Source: Bordetella parapertussis
Lineage (GTDB): Bacteria > Pseudomonadota > Gammaproteobacteria > Burkholderiales > Burkholderiaceae_B
Reading direction: 5' to 3'
DNA length: 64,000 bases
Assembly (NCBI GenBank): GCA_945872285.1
Contig: CAMBZR010000003.1
Span: 27,038-91,037, forward strand
Shown: piece after piece, positions 1 to 7,785 of the stretch
Layout: each line of letters begins with the position of its first letter
Position numbering within the stretch: the first letter of the stretch is position 1
The notes under the pieces: model-generated
Database searches by the model: none
Seen by the model: only the letters and a program-made list of their open reading frames with translations
Told to the model about the DNA's origin: nothing
Translations under genes and position numbers: made by a program

Positions 1-1594
1 CTAAGAAAGCCCTTGGATCATCGTCGCCCCATTTTTGTCTGATCGTGACACCACCACGGCCTTGAATATCCATTGGCCACAGCATGCGACCCGCTTGAAA
101 GCCGGTGGCCATCACAAGAATATCGGCCTCAATCAAGGTGCCATCTTCAAGTTCAATCGCCTTGGCGTGCACCTGCTTAATCGCACCCGTTTCAAGCCTA
201 ACGTTGTCACGCTTGAGCATGCTGTACCAACCTGCATCGCCCAACACACGCTTACCAAATGGCGGGAAATCAGGCACAACCTTTTTAAGCAAATCGTCTC
301 GACCTGCCAGCTCGCGACGAATGTGCTTCACCATGCTTTCCCGCAGGCGCGCGTTAAACGCGCTGATCGATTCAGAGCCGCCTTGCCAGGTCGGGTCGAT
401 TTTTAGTGCTTCAAACAAGCCATCACCAAAGGCCCAAAATAATTGAAAGCGATACCAGGGTGCGTAAAAGGGCACATTGTTCAATACCCACTTGGTATCC
501 TCACTGACTACCCCATCGATGTTAGGTCTGCGAACCACCCAACTGCCCGAGCGCTGTAAAACGGCAAGCGACTCAACTTGCGCGGCGATCGCGGGGCCTA
601 CTTGAACTGCGCTGGCTCCGGTGCCGATCAAGGCAATTTTTTTGCCTTTCACGTCAAGGTGTTCGGGCCATTGCGCTGTATGAACGACTTGCCCTTGAAA
701 TTGTTCAAGGCCAGGTAGCTTTGGAATCGCAGGACGGTTAAGTTGCCCTACGGCACAGATGACCGCGTTGGCTTGGATGTACTCAACGCGGTCTGTGTCG
801 TCAGTCGTCTGCTTGGTTGTCTTCTGATTTGCATGTATCGACCACGTTTGCGTCGCTTCATCAAACACGACTGACGACACTTCGGTATTAAACCGAATGT
901 GTTTGCGGACTTCGTACTTATCAGCGCAGTGCTCAAGATACGCTTGAATCGCGTCGCGCTGCGAAAAGTAGTTTGGCCAGTTGTTGTTGGGCTCAAACGA
1001 AAATTGATAAAAATGATTAGGCGTATCCACTGCGCAGCCTGGGTAGCGGTTCTCGTACCAAGTGCCACCGACCTCGGCGTTTTTTTCAAAGATGGTGTAG
1101 GGGATGCCGAGTTTGCCAAGGTGGATGGCAGCGCATAGCCCTGACGCGCCGGCACCGATGATGACAACGTGGAGGGCGTTTGTCTTGGGACGCGACGGTA
1201 CCTCGCTAGGAGTGATTGTGCGCGCAAGATTAAGCATGTGCTGGTCGCTGACTTGCAGGCCAACTTGCTCAAGCAACATGGGCACATAGGCTTCAGAGAC
1301 TTGTTCGCCAACGGCTGTACTCATCATTCTTTGTATGACAAGGCTTGAAGGATGCGCCATGACTGGCGTGCCCCCTGTGCTCATCTCAACCAGACAGGCA
1401 GCCATGCGCTCGCGGATGTCAGCCGCGAGCGCTGGGGGGATGGATTCGAGATGTTCCCAAGCGCCGCGAATATGCGGCACGATGTGCTCGAGCAGTGACA
1501 GATCACCCGTCAGGTGAATGAGAGACATCGCTAAAGGGACGGGGTTTGCCCCTTCAAGACGAGCGCGGATCGAACTGAAATCTGAGTGCGGCAT
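1..1594 (-). CDS. Flavin Baeyer-Villiger monooxygenase, HAPMO type (3' end cut by window)
   Basis: The reverse strand stays open for 531 codons from an ATG at 1594 to the window edge, so the C-terminus is missing. It begins with about 145 residues resembling the N-terminal extension of 4-hydroxyacetophenone monooxygenase. The FAD Rossmann motif GAGASG follows at residues 147-152, then GGTWYENRYPG, the Baeyer-Villiger fingerprint FQGQVVHTAQWP, and a second, NADP-side motif GTGASA. The last visible residues (WGDDDPRAFL) also match this family near its end. Family members insert oxygen next to a ketone carbonyl using NADPH and FAD, giving esters or lactones; the substrate here is unknown. The gene is divergent from the SnoaL/SDR/CMD operon, which suggests a shared ketone-degradation role. 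It is read in a different frame from several overlapping spurious ORFs. Confidence 0.9.
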   Translation of the reverse strand, partial: MPHSDFSSIRARLEGANPVPLAMSLIHLTGDLSLLEHIVPHIRGAWEHLESIPPALAADIRERMAACLVEMSTGGTPVMAHPSSLVIQRMMSTAVGEQVSEAYVPMLLEQVGLQVSDQHMLNLARTITPSEVPSRPKTNALHVVIIGAGASGLCAAIHLGKLGIPYTIFEKNAEVGGTWYENRYPGCAVDTPNHFYQFSFEPNNNWPNYFSQRDAIQAYLEHCADKYEVRKHIRFNTEVSSVVFDEATQTWSIHANQKTTKQTTDDTDRVEYIQANAVICAVGQLNRPAIPKLPGLEQFQGQVVHTAQWPEHLDVKGKKIALIGTGASAVQVGPAIAAQVESLAVLQRSGSWVVRRPNIDGVVSEDTKWVLNNVPFYAPWYRFQLFWAFGDGLFEALKIDPTWQGGSESISAFNARLRESMVKHIRRELAGRDDLLKKVVPDFPPFGKRVLGDAGWYSMLKRDNVRLETGAIKQVHAKAIELEDGTLIEADILVMATGFQAGRMLWPMDIQGRGGVTIRQKWGDDDPRAFL

Positions 1595-1798
1595 AGATGA
1601 CTGATAACGTGGTGACGGGCGAGCATCAAAGTAGCAAGTCTACAGTTTCTCGTTTGAAGCGCTGCAATTGCCGCGTTGCAGCATTTTGAGTCACTGCAAG
1701 ATGCCTTGATCTTGGTCAGGTTTAGTTAAAAGATTCAAACATGACCGCACCGTTAGTTTGTTGCGATGTGATTGGAGACCTGCCTGCGCTGGTTGCAC

Positions 1799-1879
1799 AG
1801 CGCTGGGACTGGAAAAATTCAAAAAGAAGTACTACGCACACGCTTGCGTGAAATGCTTGCCAACGAGAATAAAGGATAA
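1799..1879 (+). pseudogene. Relic of the C-terminus of an AMP-dependent acyl-CoA ligase
   Basis: One frame reads SAGTGKIQKEVLRTRLREM and seven more residues to a TAA at 1877-1879. The GTGKIQKxxLR pattern is the hallmark C-terminal lysine motif of acyl-CoA synthetases (AMP-binding enzymes). Upstream the frame has stops and no other part of such an enzyme is visible, so only about 26 codons survive. The purine-rich ribosome site of the next gene sits in the last codons of the relic, which suggests that an intact ligase once preceded the SnoaL/SDR/CMD operon. The family assignment rests on this one motif. Confidence 0.55.
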
Positions 1880-1884
1880 GAGCG

Positions 1885-2463
1885 ATGGATCCGGTGACAA
1901 CAGAAGGCTTAAAGCAATTATTGAGTAAAGAGCGCATCAAAGAGGTGTTGGTGTCTTACTGTCGCGGTGTGGATCGTTGCGAATGGGATTCAGTGCGCGA
2001 GGCATATCACGTCGACGCGTACGATGACCATGGAGGCTACAAAGGCAACGTTGACGGTTTTATTGAATGGCTTGAACGTCGGCATCAAACGATTGAGCAG
2101 TCGATGCACTTTATCGGAAACTGCAAGATCGATTTTTTAAGTGACAACGTTGCAGTTGCAGAAACCTACTGCGTTGCGTATCAGCGTTATGGGCACGAAG
2201 CCCTTGAGACAATCAAGTTATGGCTGGGCGATGAGCCTTTGCAAGCGGGCAAGAAGGTCGTTGTCGACCTCATCTGTCGCTACATTGATCGTATGGAGTG
2301 CAGGCAAGGGGTCTGGAAGATTGCGAGTCGAATTGTTGCCATCGAAGACGTCAAAGCCTCGCAGCAAGTGGATCGATTACAACCAATCTGGGCCTTGGCC
2401 AAGCGCGATCGCTCGGATGCCCTGTGGCAGATGCTTGCTGGTTCAGCTGACGCAAAGCCATAA
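1885..2463 (+). CDS. SnoaL-like (NTF2-fold) protein
   Basis: A 192-residue protein of the SnoaL-like polyketide-cyclase/NTF2 fold. Its N-terminal helix (about residues 12-35, IKEVLVSYCRGVDRCEWDSV) precedes an acidic YHVDAYDDHG segment where this fold places active-site residues. A later MHFIGNCKIDF strand and the closing VWKIASRIV strand complete the cone-shaped domain. Relatives act as small hydratases, isomerases or accessory subunits in aromatic and steroid degradation; no reaction can be fixed from sequence. AAGGATAAG lies 5-13 bases before the ATG. It is the first intact gene of a plus-strand operon with an SDR and a CMD-family protein, so it is probably a small enzyme in the same pathway. 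Confidence 0.75.
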   Translation: MDPVTTEGLKQLLSKERIKEVLVSYCRGVDRCEWDSVREAYHVDAYDDHGGYKGNVDGFIEWLERRHQTIEQSMHFIGNCKIDFLSDNVAVAETYCVAYQRYGHEALETIKLWLGDEPLQAGKKVVVDLICRYIDRMECRQGVWKIASRIVAIEDVKASQQVDRLQPIWALAKRDRSDALWQMLAGSADAKP

Positions 2464-2548
2464 TTTTCGGTACCATGCTTACTAGGTAATGATCACCAAG
2501 ATTCAAAAATCAAGTTTCAAAAGTCATAAAAGCAATCAGGAGATATCT

Positions 2549-3322
2549 GTGGATTTAAAACTAAAAGCTAAACGTGCCCTCGTGACCGGTGCCTCAAAAG
2601 GGATCGGTAAGTCGTGCGCAATGGTATTGGCGCAAGAGGGATGCGAGGTTCTGCTGGTGTCGCGCGATGGCGCTGCCTTAAAAGAGTTAGCCGCTGAGAT
2701 TAAAGCCGCTACGGGCGTTAAGGTTGACTATTTGTCGGCAGATTTAAGCGCAAAAGGGTCGGCCAGGACAGTGAGTGATTGGGCGGGTGAAATCGATATC
2801 TTGGTGAATAACGCGGGCGCCATCCCTGGCGGTGATTTGTTGACGGTAGACGAAGACACTTGGCGCACAGCTTGGGATTTGAAAGTTTTTGGCTACATCA
2901 ACCTATGTCGCGAAGTCTATCGCAAGATGAAAGTGCGCCATGAGGGTGTGATCGTCAATATTTTGGGTGCAGCAGGCGAGCGTCTAATGTCGTCTTACAT
3001 TGCGGGGTCAACCGCAAACGCAGGCTTGATGGCTTTTACCCGTGCCTTGGGTGGCAGCTCGCATAAAGATGGTATTCGCGTGGTCGGTGTGAGTCCTGGC
3101 CCCGTTGCGACTGAGCGTTTGACTAAGCTTTTTAAACAGCGCGCTCTTGCTACCTACGGCGACGAAAACCGCTGGACCGACATGGTATCGGGGATGGCCT
3201 TTGGCCGCCCAGCTGAGCCCGAAGAAATCGCCTATACGGTGGCGTTTGTGGCCTCAGAACGCTCATCGTACACAACCGGTATTTATATTACGATTGATGG
3301 CGGTCTGGCTGCAGCGAATTAA
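2549..3322 (+). CDS. SDR-family oxidoreductase with atypical active site
   Basis: Short-chain dehydrogenase/reductase of 257 residues. The start is a GTG at 2549 preceded by CAGGAGA at 2537-2543; translating from 2489 would add 20 residues unlike any SDR. The nucleotide-binding TGASKGIG motif lies near residue 13 and the structural NNAG motif near residue 85. The active-site region reads SSYIAGSTANAGL: the tyrosine is present, but the position four residues later is serine instead of the usual lysine of YxxxK. The family fold and NAD(P) binding are therefore clear, while classical Ser-Tyr-Lys catalysis is doubtful. It is cotranscribed with the SnoaL-like and CMD-family genes and probably acts on a hydroxy or oxo intermediate there. 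Confidence 0.85.
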   Translation: MDLKLKAKRALVTGASKGIGKSCAMVLAQEGCEVLLVSRDGAALKELAAEIKAATGVKVDYLSADLSAKGSARTVSDWAGEIDILVNNAGAIPGGDLLTVDEDTWRTAWDLKVFGYINLCREVYRKMKVRHEGVIVNILGAAGERLMSSYIAGSTANAGLMAFTRALGGSSHKDGIRVVGVSPGPVATERLTKLFKQRALATYGDENRWTDMVSGMAFGRPAEPEEIAYTVAFVASERSSYTTGIYITIDGGLAAAN

Positions 3323-3373
3323 TCGATTTTAGAAATGACTAAATTAACAACGACACAACAAAGGAAGACGAGC

Positions 3374-3823
3374 ATGAATAACGACGATCTGTACCAAAAA
3401 GGAATGGAAATCCGCCGCACCTTACACGGTGAGGCAAGCTTCAAAAAATCAAATACCGTAACCTATGGAGATCCTTTGATGACAAACTTCATCAAGGTTG
3501 CAACGACCTCGGTGTTTGGCGCCTTGTGGGCCCGCCCCGGCCTTGACTTGAAAACACGTGCGCTCGTGGTCATGATCTCGGATGCCTGCACTGGCCAAGA
3601 AGCTGAACTGCACATCCACATGATCTTTGCCCTGAAGCAAGGTTGGACACAAGAAGAGATCAGCGAAGTGTTGCTGCAACTGATGGGCTACATCGGTGCA
3701 CCTAAAATTCGCGAAGCGATGTTGATTGCAGTGAAAGTGTTTGCAGAGTACGAAGCAAGCTTGAAGTCTGCGAAGAAGCCTAAAAAAGCGACTAAGAAGG
3801 CGCTTAAAAAGGCAGGTAAATAA
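3374..3823 (+). CDS. Carboxymuconolactone decarboxylase-family protein with lysine-rich tail
   Basis: A 149-residue protein of the carboxymuconolactone decarboxylase (CMD, PcaC-like) family. The start is the ATG at 3374 with AAGGA at 3361-3365. The core holds the family pattern of an alpha-helical hexamer-forming domain: KTRALVVMISDA, then GQEAELHIHMIFALKQG and a second WTQEEISEVLLQ helix. The peroxidase-type CxxC of AhpD is absent, so a decarboxylase or lactonase-like role fits better than antioxidant activity. The last 20 residues are almost all lysine and alanine (KKATKKALKKAGK), like a histone H1 tail, which is not part of the family core. The gene is last in the operon and is followed by a strong terminator. 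Confidence 0.8.
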   Translation: MNNDDLYQKGMEIRRTLHGEASFKKSNTVTYGDPLMTNFIKVATTSVFGALWARPGLDLKTRALVVMISDACTGQEAELHIHMIFALKQGWTQEEISEVLLQLMGYIGAPKIREAMLIAVKVFAEYEASLKSAKKPKKATKKALKKAGK

Positions 3824-3870
3824 GCGACACCTAACCTTTGCGCAGTAGTTTGTCGAAGATTCGTAAAACA

Positions 3871-3904
3871 AGACCTCAAACATCGCAGTTAATGTTTGAG
3901 GTCT
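3871..3904. terminator. Bidirectional rho-independent terminator
   Basis: A perfect 13-bp stem, AGACCTCAAACAT and ATGTTTGAGGTCT, with an 8-base loop. It sits between the convergent CMD-family gene and the aldolase gene at 3942. A short T run follows on the plus strand and a TGTTTT run follows on the minus strand, so it can serve both transcripts. Confidence 0.85.
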
Positions 3905-3941
3905 TTGCTATTGGTACTTCCTAGAATATTTAAACTAAAAC

Positions 3942-4745
3942 TTAATACCCTGTATTGCCCGTCGGAGCACTAGGCACAGCAGGTGTCCAGCCCGTTAAGC
4001 GACCCACTTCGGCTTTGACCCAATTTGACATGGCAGCGCGGTCATTGACCAACATCACCATTTGAAAGCCTTGGTCAATATAGCGTTGCGAATACTTAGA
4101 GCTGCCAGTGTGCATACCCGCCACAACCTTGTGCTTTTTACACAGTTCAAGCATACGATTGACGGTTGCCACGTGCAAAGGCTCATCGTTATCCATCACT
4201 GGGGGTAAGCCCAACGCCAAGGCCAAATCGGTTGGTCCGATGTAGGCGCCATCTAGGCCTGGTGTTGAAATGATTTCTTCCATTTTCTCGATACCCTCAG
4301 GGGTTTCGATCATGACGATACAGAGCATTTCTTTATCAGAATGTTTTTGGTAGTCAGCACCGCTATACATAAACGCCCGGTTTGGGCCGTTGCTGCGCAT
4401 GCCGGTTGGAGGATAGCGGCATGCGGCGACAGCACGTTCAGCTTCTTCACGATTGCTGACCATCGGCACGATCACGCCGTAGGCGCCCGCATCTAGCACC
4501 TTCATGATCATTGAGGGTTCGTTCCATGGCACACGAACTAAGGGTGTGACATTGGTGGTTGAAATTGCTGTGAGCATTGGCACGACGTCTGAGTAATCAA
4601 TACAGCCGTGTTGCATATCGACGCAAAGCCAGTCGACGCCAGTGTGCGCCATCACCTCGGCAGGAAAGCAACCAGGAATAGACAGCCAGGCACCAACGGT
4701 GGTTTTGCCTTCACGCCATAATTTTTTTAGATTGTTCACACGCAT
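3942..4745 (-). CDS. HpcH/HpaI-family aldolase
   Basis: A class II pyruvate aldolase-type protein of 267 residues, the usual length for HpcH/HpaI and 2-keto-3-deoxy-acid aldolases. It shows the TIM-barrel motifs in order: AWLSIPG near the start, DMQHG (general base His), VRVPWN (substrate arginine), MIETPEG (metal Glu) and AYIGPTDLA (metal Asp). The family cleaves 4-hydroxy-2-oxo acids to pyruvate and an aldehyde, using Mg or Mn. AAAGGAGA lies 6 bases upstream of the ATG. It is divergent from the enolase-superfamily dehydratase at 4861, whose expected 2-keto-3-deoxy product is the kind of substrate this aldolase would split. The exact substrate is not determined. Confidence 0.88.
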   Translation of the reverse strand: MRVNNLKKLWREGKTTVGAWLSIPGCFPAEVMAHTGVDWLCVDMQHGCIDYSDVVPMLTAISTTNVTPLVRVPWNEPSMIMKVLDAGAYGVIVPMVSNREEAERAVAACRYPPTGMRSNGPNRAFMYSGADYQKHSDKEMLCIVMIETPEGIEKMEEIISTPGLDGAYIGPTDLALALGLPPVMDNDEPLHVATVNRMLELCKKHKVVAGMHTGSSKYSQRYIDQGFQMVMLVNDRAAMSNWVKAEVGRLTGWTPAVPSAPTGNTGY

Positions 4746-4860
4746 CGCGAGTTCTCCTTTAATTGTCTCGTGTCTTAATATAGCCTTGTTTGGTTTTTTT
4801 TACCCATGGTTGAACTCTGGCGGTCTAACATAGGCAATCGAACTTAAAAAAGGATCGGAG

Positions 4861-6027
4861 ATGAGCCTCATCACACGCGTAGAAGTTCACGAGTTTGAGT
4901 TTGATGCCCGCAACCTCTCTCGCCAGGGGATGGCACAGTCTGTCACGTTCAAGCGAGGCTCTACAGTTCGTCTCTCTAAATTTGCCATTGTGATCCAGAC
5001 CGCGGATGGCGGGCGTGGTGAATATGTAGCGCAGTGGGTCGCGACGCGCTCGAGTCTTGGTCAGTTACTGATGCTTTGTCCCCGAATCATAGGCAAAGAC
5101 GCCCGCGAGCGAATCGCCATCTACGAGGATCTCAAACGTGACATTCGGCAGTTCGATCACATGGGGCATGGGTGTCTGGATATCGCTCTTTGGGATTGGG
5201 CTGGGCGCCACTATGGGGCTTCGGTAACTGAGCTACTTGGTGGCTACCGCAAGCGCTTGCCGGCCTACGCCAGCACTTATCATGCTGATCGTAACGGCGG
5301 CCTTGATTGCAAAGAGGCCTTTGTTGATTTCGCCGAGCATTGCTATGCCTTAGGCTATCGGGCCTTCAAAGTGCATGGCTGGAACGATGGCAACGCACGC
5401 GAAGAGGCGGCTAACGTATTGCATTTGGCCAAGCACGTGGGCGATCGTTTGACCTTGATGCTAGACCCTGCCTGTGAGCTTAGAACCTTTGCCGATGCGT
5501 TGTATGTGGGACGCGCGTGCGATGAAGGTAATTATTTTTGGTACGAAGATCCCTACCGAGACGGGGGCGTCTCTGCGTTTGCACACAAGCGTTTGCGCGA
5601 GATGCTCAAGACGCCGTTACTGATGACTGAGCATGTCAGAGGTGTTGAGCCCAAAGCTGATTTTGTATTGGCGGGTGGTACCGACTTTTTGCGAGTCGAT
5701 CCAGAGTACGACATGGGGATTACGGGGTCGCTCAAGATCGCGCACATGGCTGAGTCACTAGGACTGGATTGCGAGATTCATGCAAGCGGGCCGGCACACC
5801 GCCACTTGATGGCGGCGATGCGCAACACAAACTATTACGAAGTGGCGTTAGTGGGGCCCGATTGCCCCAACGCGCTGGCGCCCATCTATACCTGTGGCTA
5901 TACCGATCAACTTGACTGCGTCGGTGCTGACGGTTGCGTCTCGGTGCCCACGGGACCTGGGCTAGGGGTGACCTACGATTGGGGGTTTATTAGCCACAAT
6001 CGTACTCAACTCCACGTTTTTGAATAG
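4861..6027 (+). CDS. Mandelate racemase/muconate lactonizing enzyme-family dehydratase
   Basis: An enolase-superfamily member of 388 residues. The barrel shows a KxH motif (FKVHG, K170/H172) where many mandelate-racemase subgroup enzymes have KxK. Metal ligands follow: D202 (MLDPAC), E229 (WYEDP) and E257 (MTEH). A probable Asp-His dyad is D280 and H307 (CEIHASG). These enzymes take a proton next to a carboxylate and commonly dehydrate sugar acids. The TRAP transporter genes start 196 bp downstream on the same strand, suggesting uptake and dehydration of one carboxylate. GGATCGGAG directly precedes the ATG. The substrate cannot be named from sequence alone. Confidence 0.88.
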   Translation: MSLITRVEVHEFEFDARNLSRQGMAQSVTFKRGSTVRLSKFAIVIQTADGGRGEYVAQWVATRSSLGQLLMLCPRIIGKDARERIAIYEDLKRDIRQFDHMGHGCLDIALWDWAGRHYGASVTELLGGYRKRLPAYASTYHADRNGGLDCKEAFVDFAEHCYALGYRAFKVHGWNDGNAREEAANVLHLAKHVGDRLTLMLDPACELRTFADALYVGRACDEGNYFWYEDPYRDGGVSAFAHKRLREMLKTPLLMTEHVRGVEPKADFVLAGGTDFLRVDPEYDMGITGSLKIAHMAESLGLDCEIHASGPAHRHLMAAMRNTNYYEVALVGPDCPNALAPIYTCGYTDQLDCVGADGCVSVPTGPGLGVTYDWGFISHNRTQLHVFE

Positions 6028-6223
6028 ATATTCGCTAGATGCAAGGACAACCCGGCAAGGGCCGCCTGATGGCATACGAGGCCAGACGTTGCAAATCTCA
6101 AGCGATAAATAAAGTTTGCGTCCTCTGAAGCGCCTGTAGTACAGTGAATCAGCAAAAAAATACTGAGTGGCTATGACCACCCAAATTCACGTTCAATTCA
6201 AACCATCGTGGCAGAGACAAAAT

Positions 6224-7234
6224 ATGAAAATCGCTCGCTCATTTACAAAATTCGCCCTGGCTGCTGCTTTGACCACACTGTCACTGGCAGCCGCTGCTCA
6301 GGTCACCTTACGCTTTGGTCATGCCAACAGTCCAGGCGAGGTTGCCTATGACCTGTACCAAGAATTTGCCAATAACGTCAATAAAAAATCGAATGGTCAG
6401 CTAAATATTCGAGTGTTCCCATCTGAGCAGCTCGGCAAAGAGGTTGATTTGCTGCAGCAGCTTAAGTCAGGTGCACTTGATATTTCAACGCCCTCAATGC
6501 CAACTTTAAATATTATGGTGCCGGCGTTCGAGATGCCTAGCGCTCCATTTTTATGGAAAGACTGGAAAGAAGCCGAGGCTGTGATTCGGGGCGCCGCCAT
6601 GGAGCCGATCTGGACAGAGCTAAAGGATAAACACAACATTGTGCCCCTGACTAAGATTTGGTACTGGGGCTGGCGCAACTTTACGTTTACGAGCAAAGAG
6701 GTGCGTAAGCCCGAAGAGATGGCTGGTTTGAAGGTGCGGGTACCTGAGTCGCCGATTTGGGTTGAGATGGTGCGCGGCTTTGGTGCTGCACCGACACCTA
6801 TTCCTTTTGGCGAGGTGTATACCGCATTGCAACAAAAAACGGTTGATGGTCAAGAAAACCCAATCCCCACCATTTATTCGCGTAAGTTCTACGAAGTGCA
6901 GGGCGTGCTGTCGATGACACGTCATATGCTTCAGAACAATACATTGTTGATCAACAAAGCGAGTATGGCCAAACTCAAACCAGAGTTGCAAAAGCTGTTG
7001 ATCGACGAAGCCGAAGCGGCGTCTGCAATCAACACCCAGAAGCAGCAAGCGCTTGAGGTGTCGATGCTTGAAGATATCCGCAAATCGGGTAAAACAAAAA
7101 TTATTGCCGATCCTGATCGTGATGCCTTTGCTGCAAAGATGCAGGCTGTCTATCCAAAACTTGAAGCCCGCTGGGGAACTGAGAACTGGAAGCGCGTGCG
7201 TGCTGAGATTGATCAGATGCGCGCCGCCAAGTAA
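6224..7234 (+). CDS. TRAP transporter substrate-binding protein (DctP family)
   Basis: A 336-residue periplasmic protein. The start at ATG 6224 gives a typical signal peptide (MKIARSFTKFALAAAL, cleavage near AAAA-QV); a longer reading from 6167 would bury this signal. The mature part begins VTLRFGHANSPG, characteristic of DctP proteins. VRVPESPIWVEMVRGFGAAPTPIPFGEVYTAL contains the conserved carboxylate-binding arginine strand, followed by VDGQENP. It captures an organic acid, probably a sugar acid given the upstream dehydratase, and hands it to the DctQ/DctM permease encoded directly downstream. Confidence 0.92.
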   Translation: MKIARSFTKFALAAALTTLSLAAAAQVTLRFGHANSPGEVAYDLYQEFANNVNKKSNGQLNIRVFPSEQLGKEVDLLQQLKSGALDISTPSMPTLNIMVPAFEMPSAPFLWKDWKEAEAVIRGAAMEPIWTELKDKHNIVPLTKIWYWGWRNFTFTSKEVRKPEEMAGLKVRVPESPIWVEMVRGFGAAPTPIPFGEVYTALQQKTVDGQENPIPTIYSRKFYEVQGVLSMTRHMLQNNTLLINKASMAKLKPELQKLLIDEAEAASAINTQKQQALEVSMLEDIRKSGKTKIIADPDRDAFAAKMQAVYPKLEARWGTENWKRVRAEIDQMRAAK

Positions 7235-7242
7235 GGGCAGCG

Positions 7243-7764
7243 ATGTTTCAAGCAGTCAAACGCCTAGGCAATGGATTGGCCTGGCTCGAGGATCTCTTGG
7301 TGATGTGGACGGTGGCGATTATCGCCGTCCTGCTAGGGCTTGGTGTGATACTGCGCTATGTCTTCAACGATCCAATCACCTGGTCTGAAGAGTTCGTGGT
7401 GACTCTGTTTGTCTGGTCTGTGATGTTTGGTATCCCATCGGCGCTGCGTTCGCGCATGCACATTCGCATTGACGTGCTGATTTTGCGGCTGAAACCTCAA
7501 GCTCGCAGATCTGTAGGTCTGTTGGCCTGTGCGGCGGGTGCCGTCATTTTGGTTGCGGCGATTTACGCAGGCGTGTCTTATACGTTGAACGTATGGGCGA
7601 GCAACACGCCAATGCTTGGCTATTCGATGGGGTGGATTTTTATCTCAATGCCAATCGGTTTTGCACTCACGCTATTGCACGGTGCGATTATTTTAGTCGA
7701 TGAAGGCCCCGAGGTCGTATTTCAAAATGCGACAGAAACGGTCATTGATATGGCTCAGACTTAA
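7243..7764 (+). CDS. TRAP transporter small permease (DctQ family)
   Basis: A 173-residue inner-membrane protein with four predicted hydrophobic segments (about residues 17-40, 50-70, 92-112 and 130-155). It has the family pattern ILRYVFNDPITWSEEF near residue 35, followed by RMHIRIDVL. AAGGG lies just before the ATG, 8 bases after dctP. DctQ binds and stabilises the large DctM subunit, forming the sodium-driven TRAP importer. It is part of the dctPQM unit at 6224-9060. Confidence 0.92.
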   Translation: MFQAVKRLGNGLAWLEDLLVMWTVAIIAVLLGLGVILRYVFNDPITWSEEFVVTLFVWSVMFGIPSALRSRMHIRIDVLILRLKPQARRSVGLLACAAGAVILVAAIYAGVSYTLNVWASNTPMLGYSMGWIFISMPIGFALTLLHGAIILVDEGPEVVFQNATETVIDMAQT

Positions 7765-7785
7765 TCAATAAGTGATATCCATTTC

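Noticed and set aside
748..1311. Minus-strand 187-residue open frame
   Set aside because: It lies inside the Baeyer-Villiger gene in another frame, and its translation has no family-like pattern, while the correct frame shows all monooxygenase motifs.
1722..1940. Minus-strand open frame over the SnoaL gene start
   Set aside because: It overlaps the SnoaL gene and the ligase relic, and its translation resembles no protein.
3449..3883. Minus-strand open frame opposite the CMD-family gene
   Set aside because: It is antisense to a recognisable gene and runs across the terminator stem.
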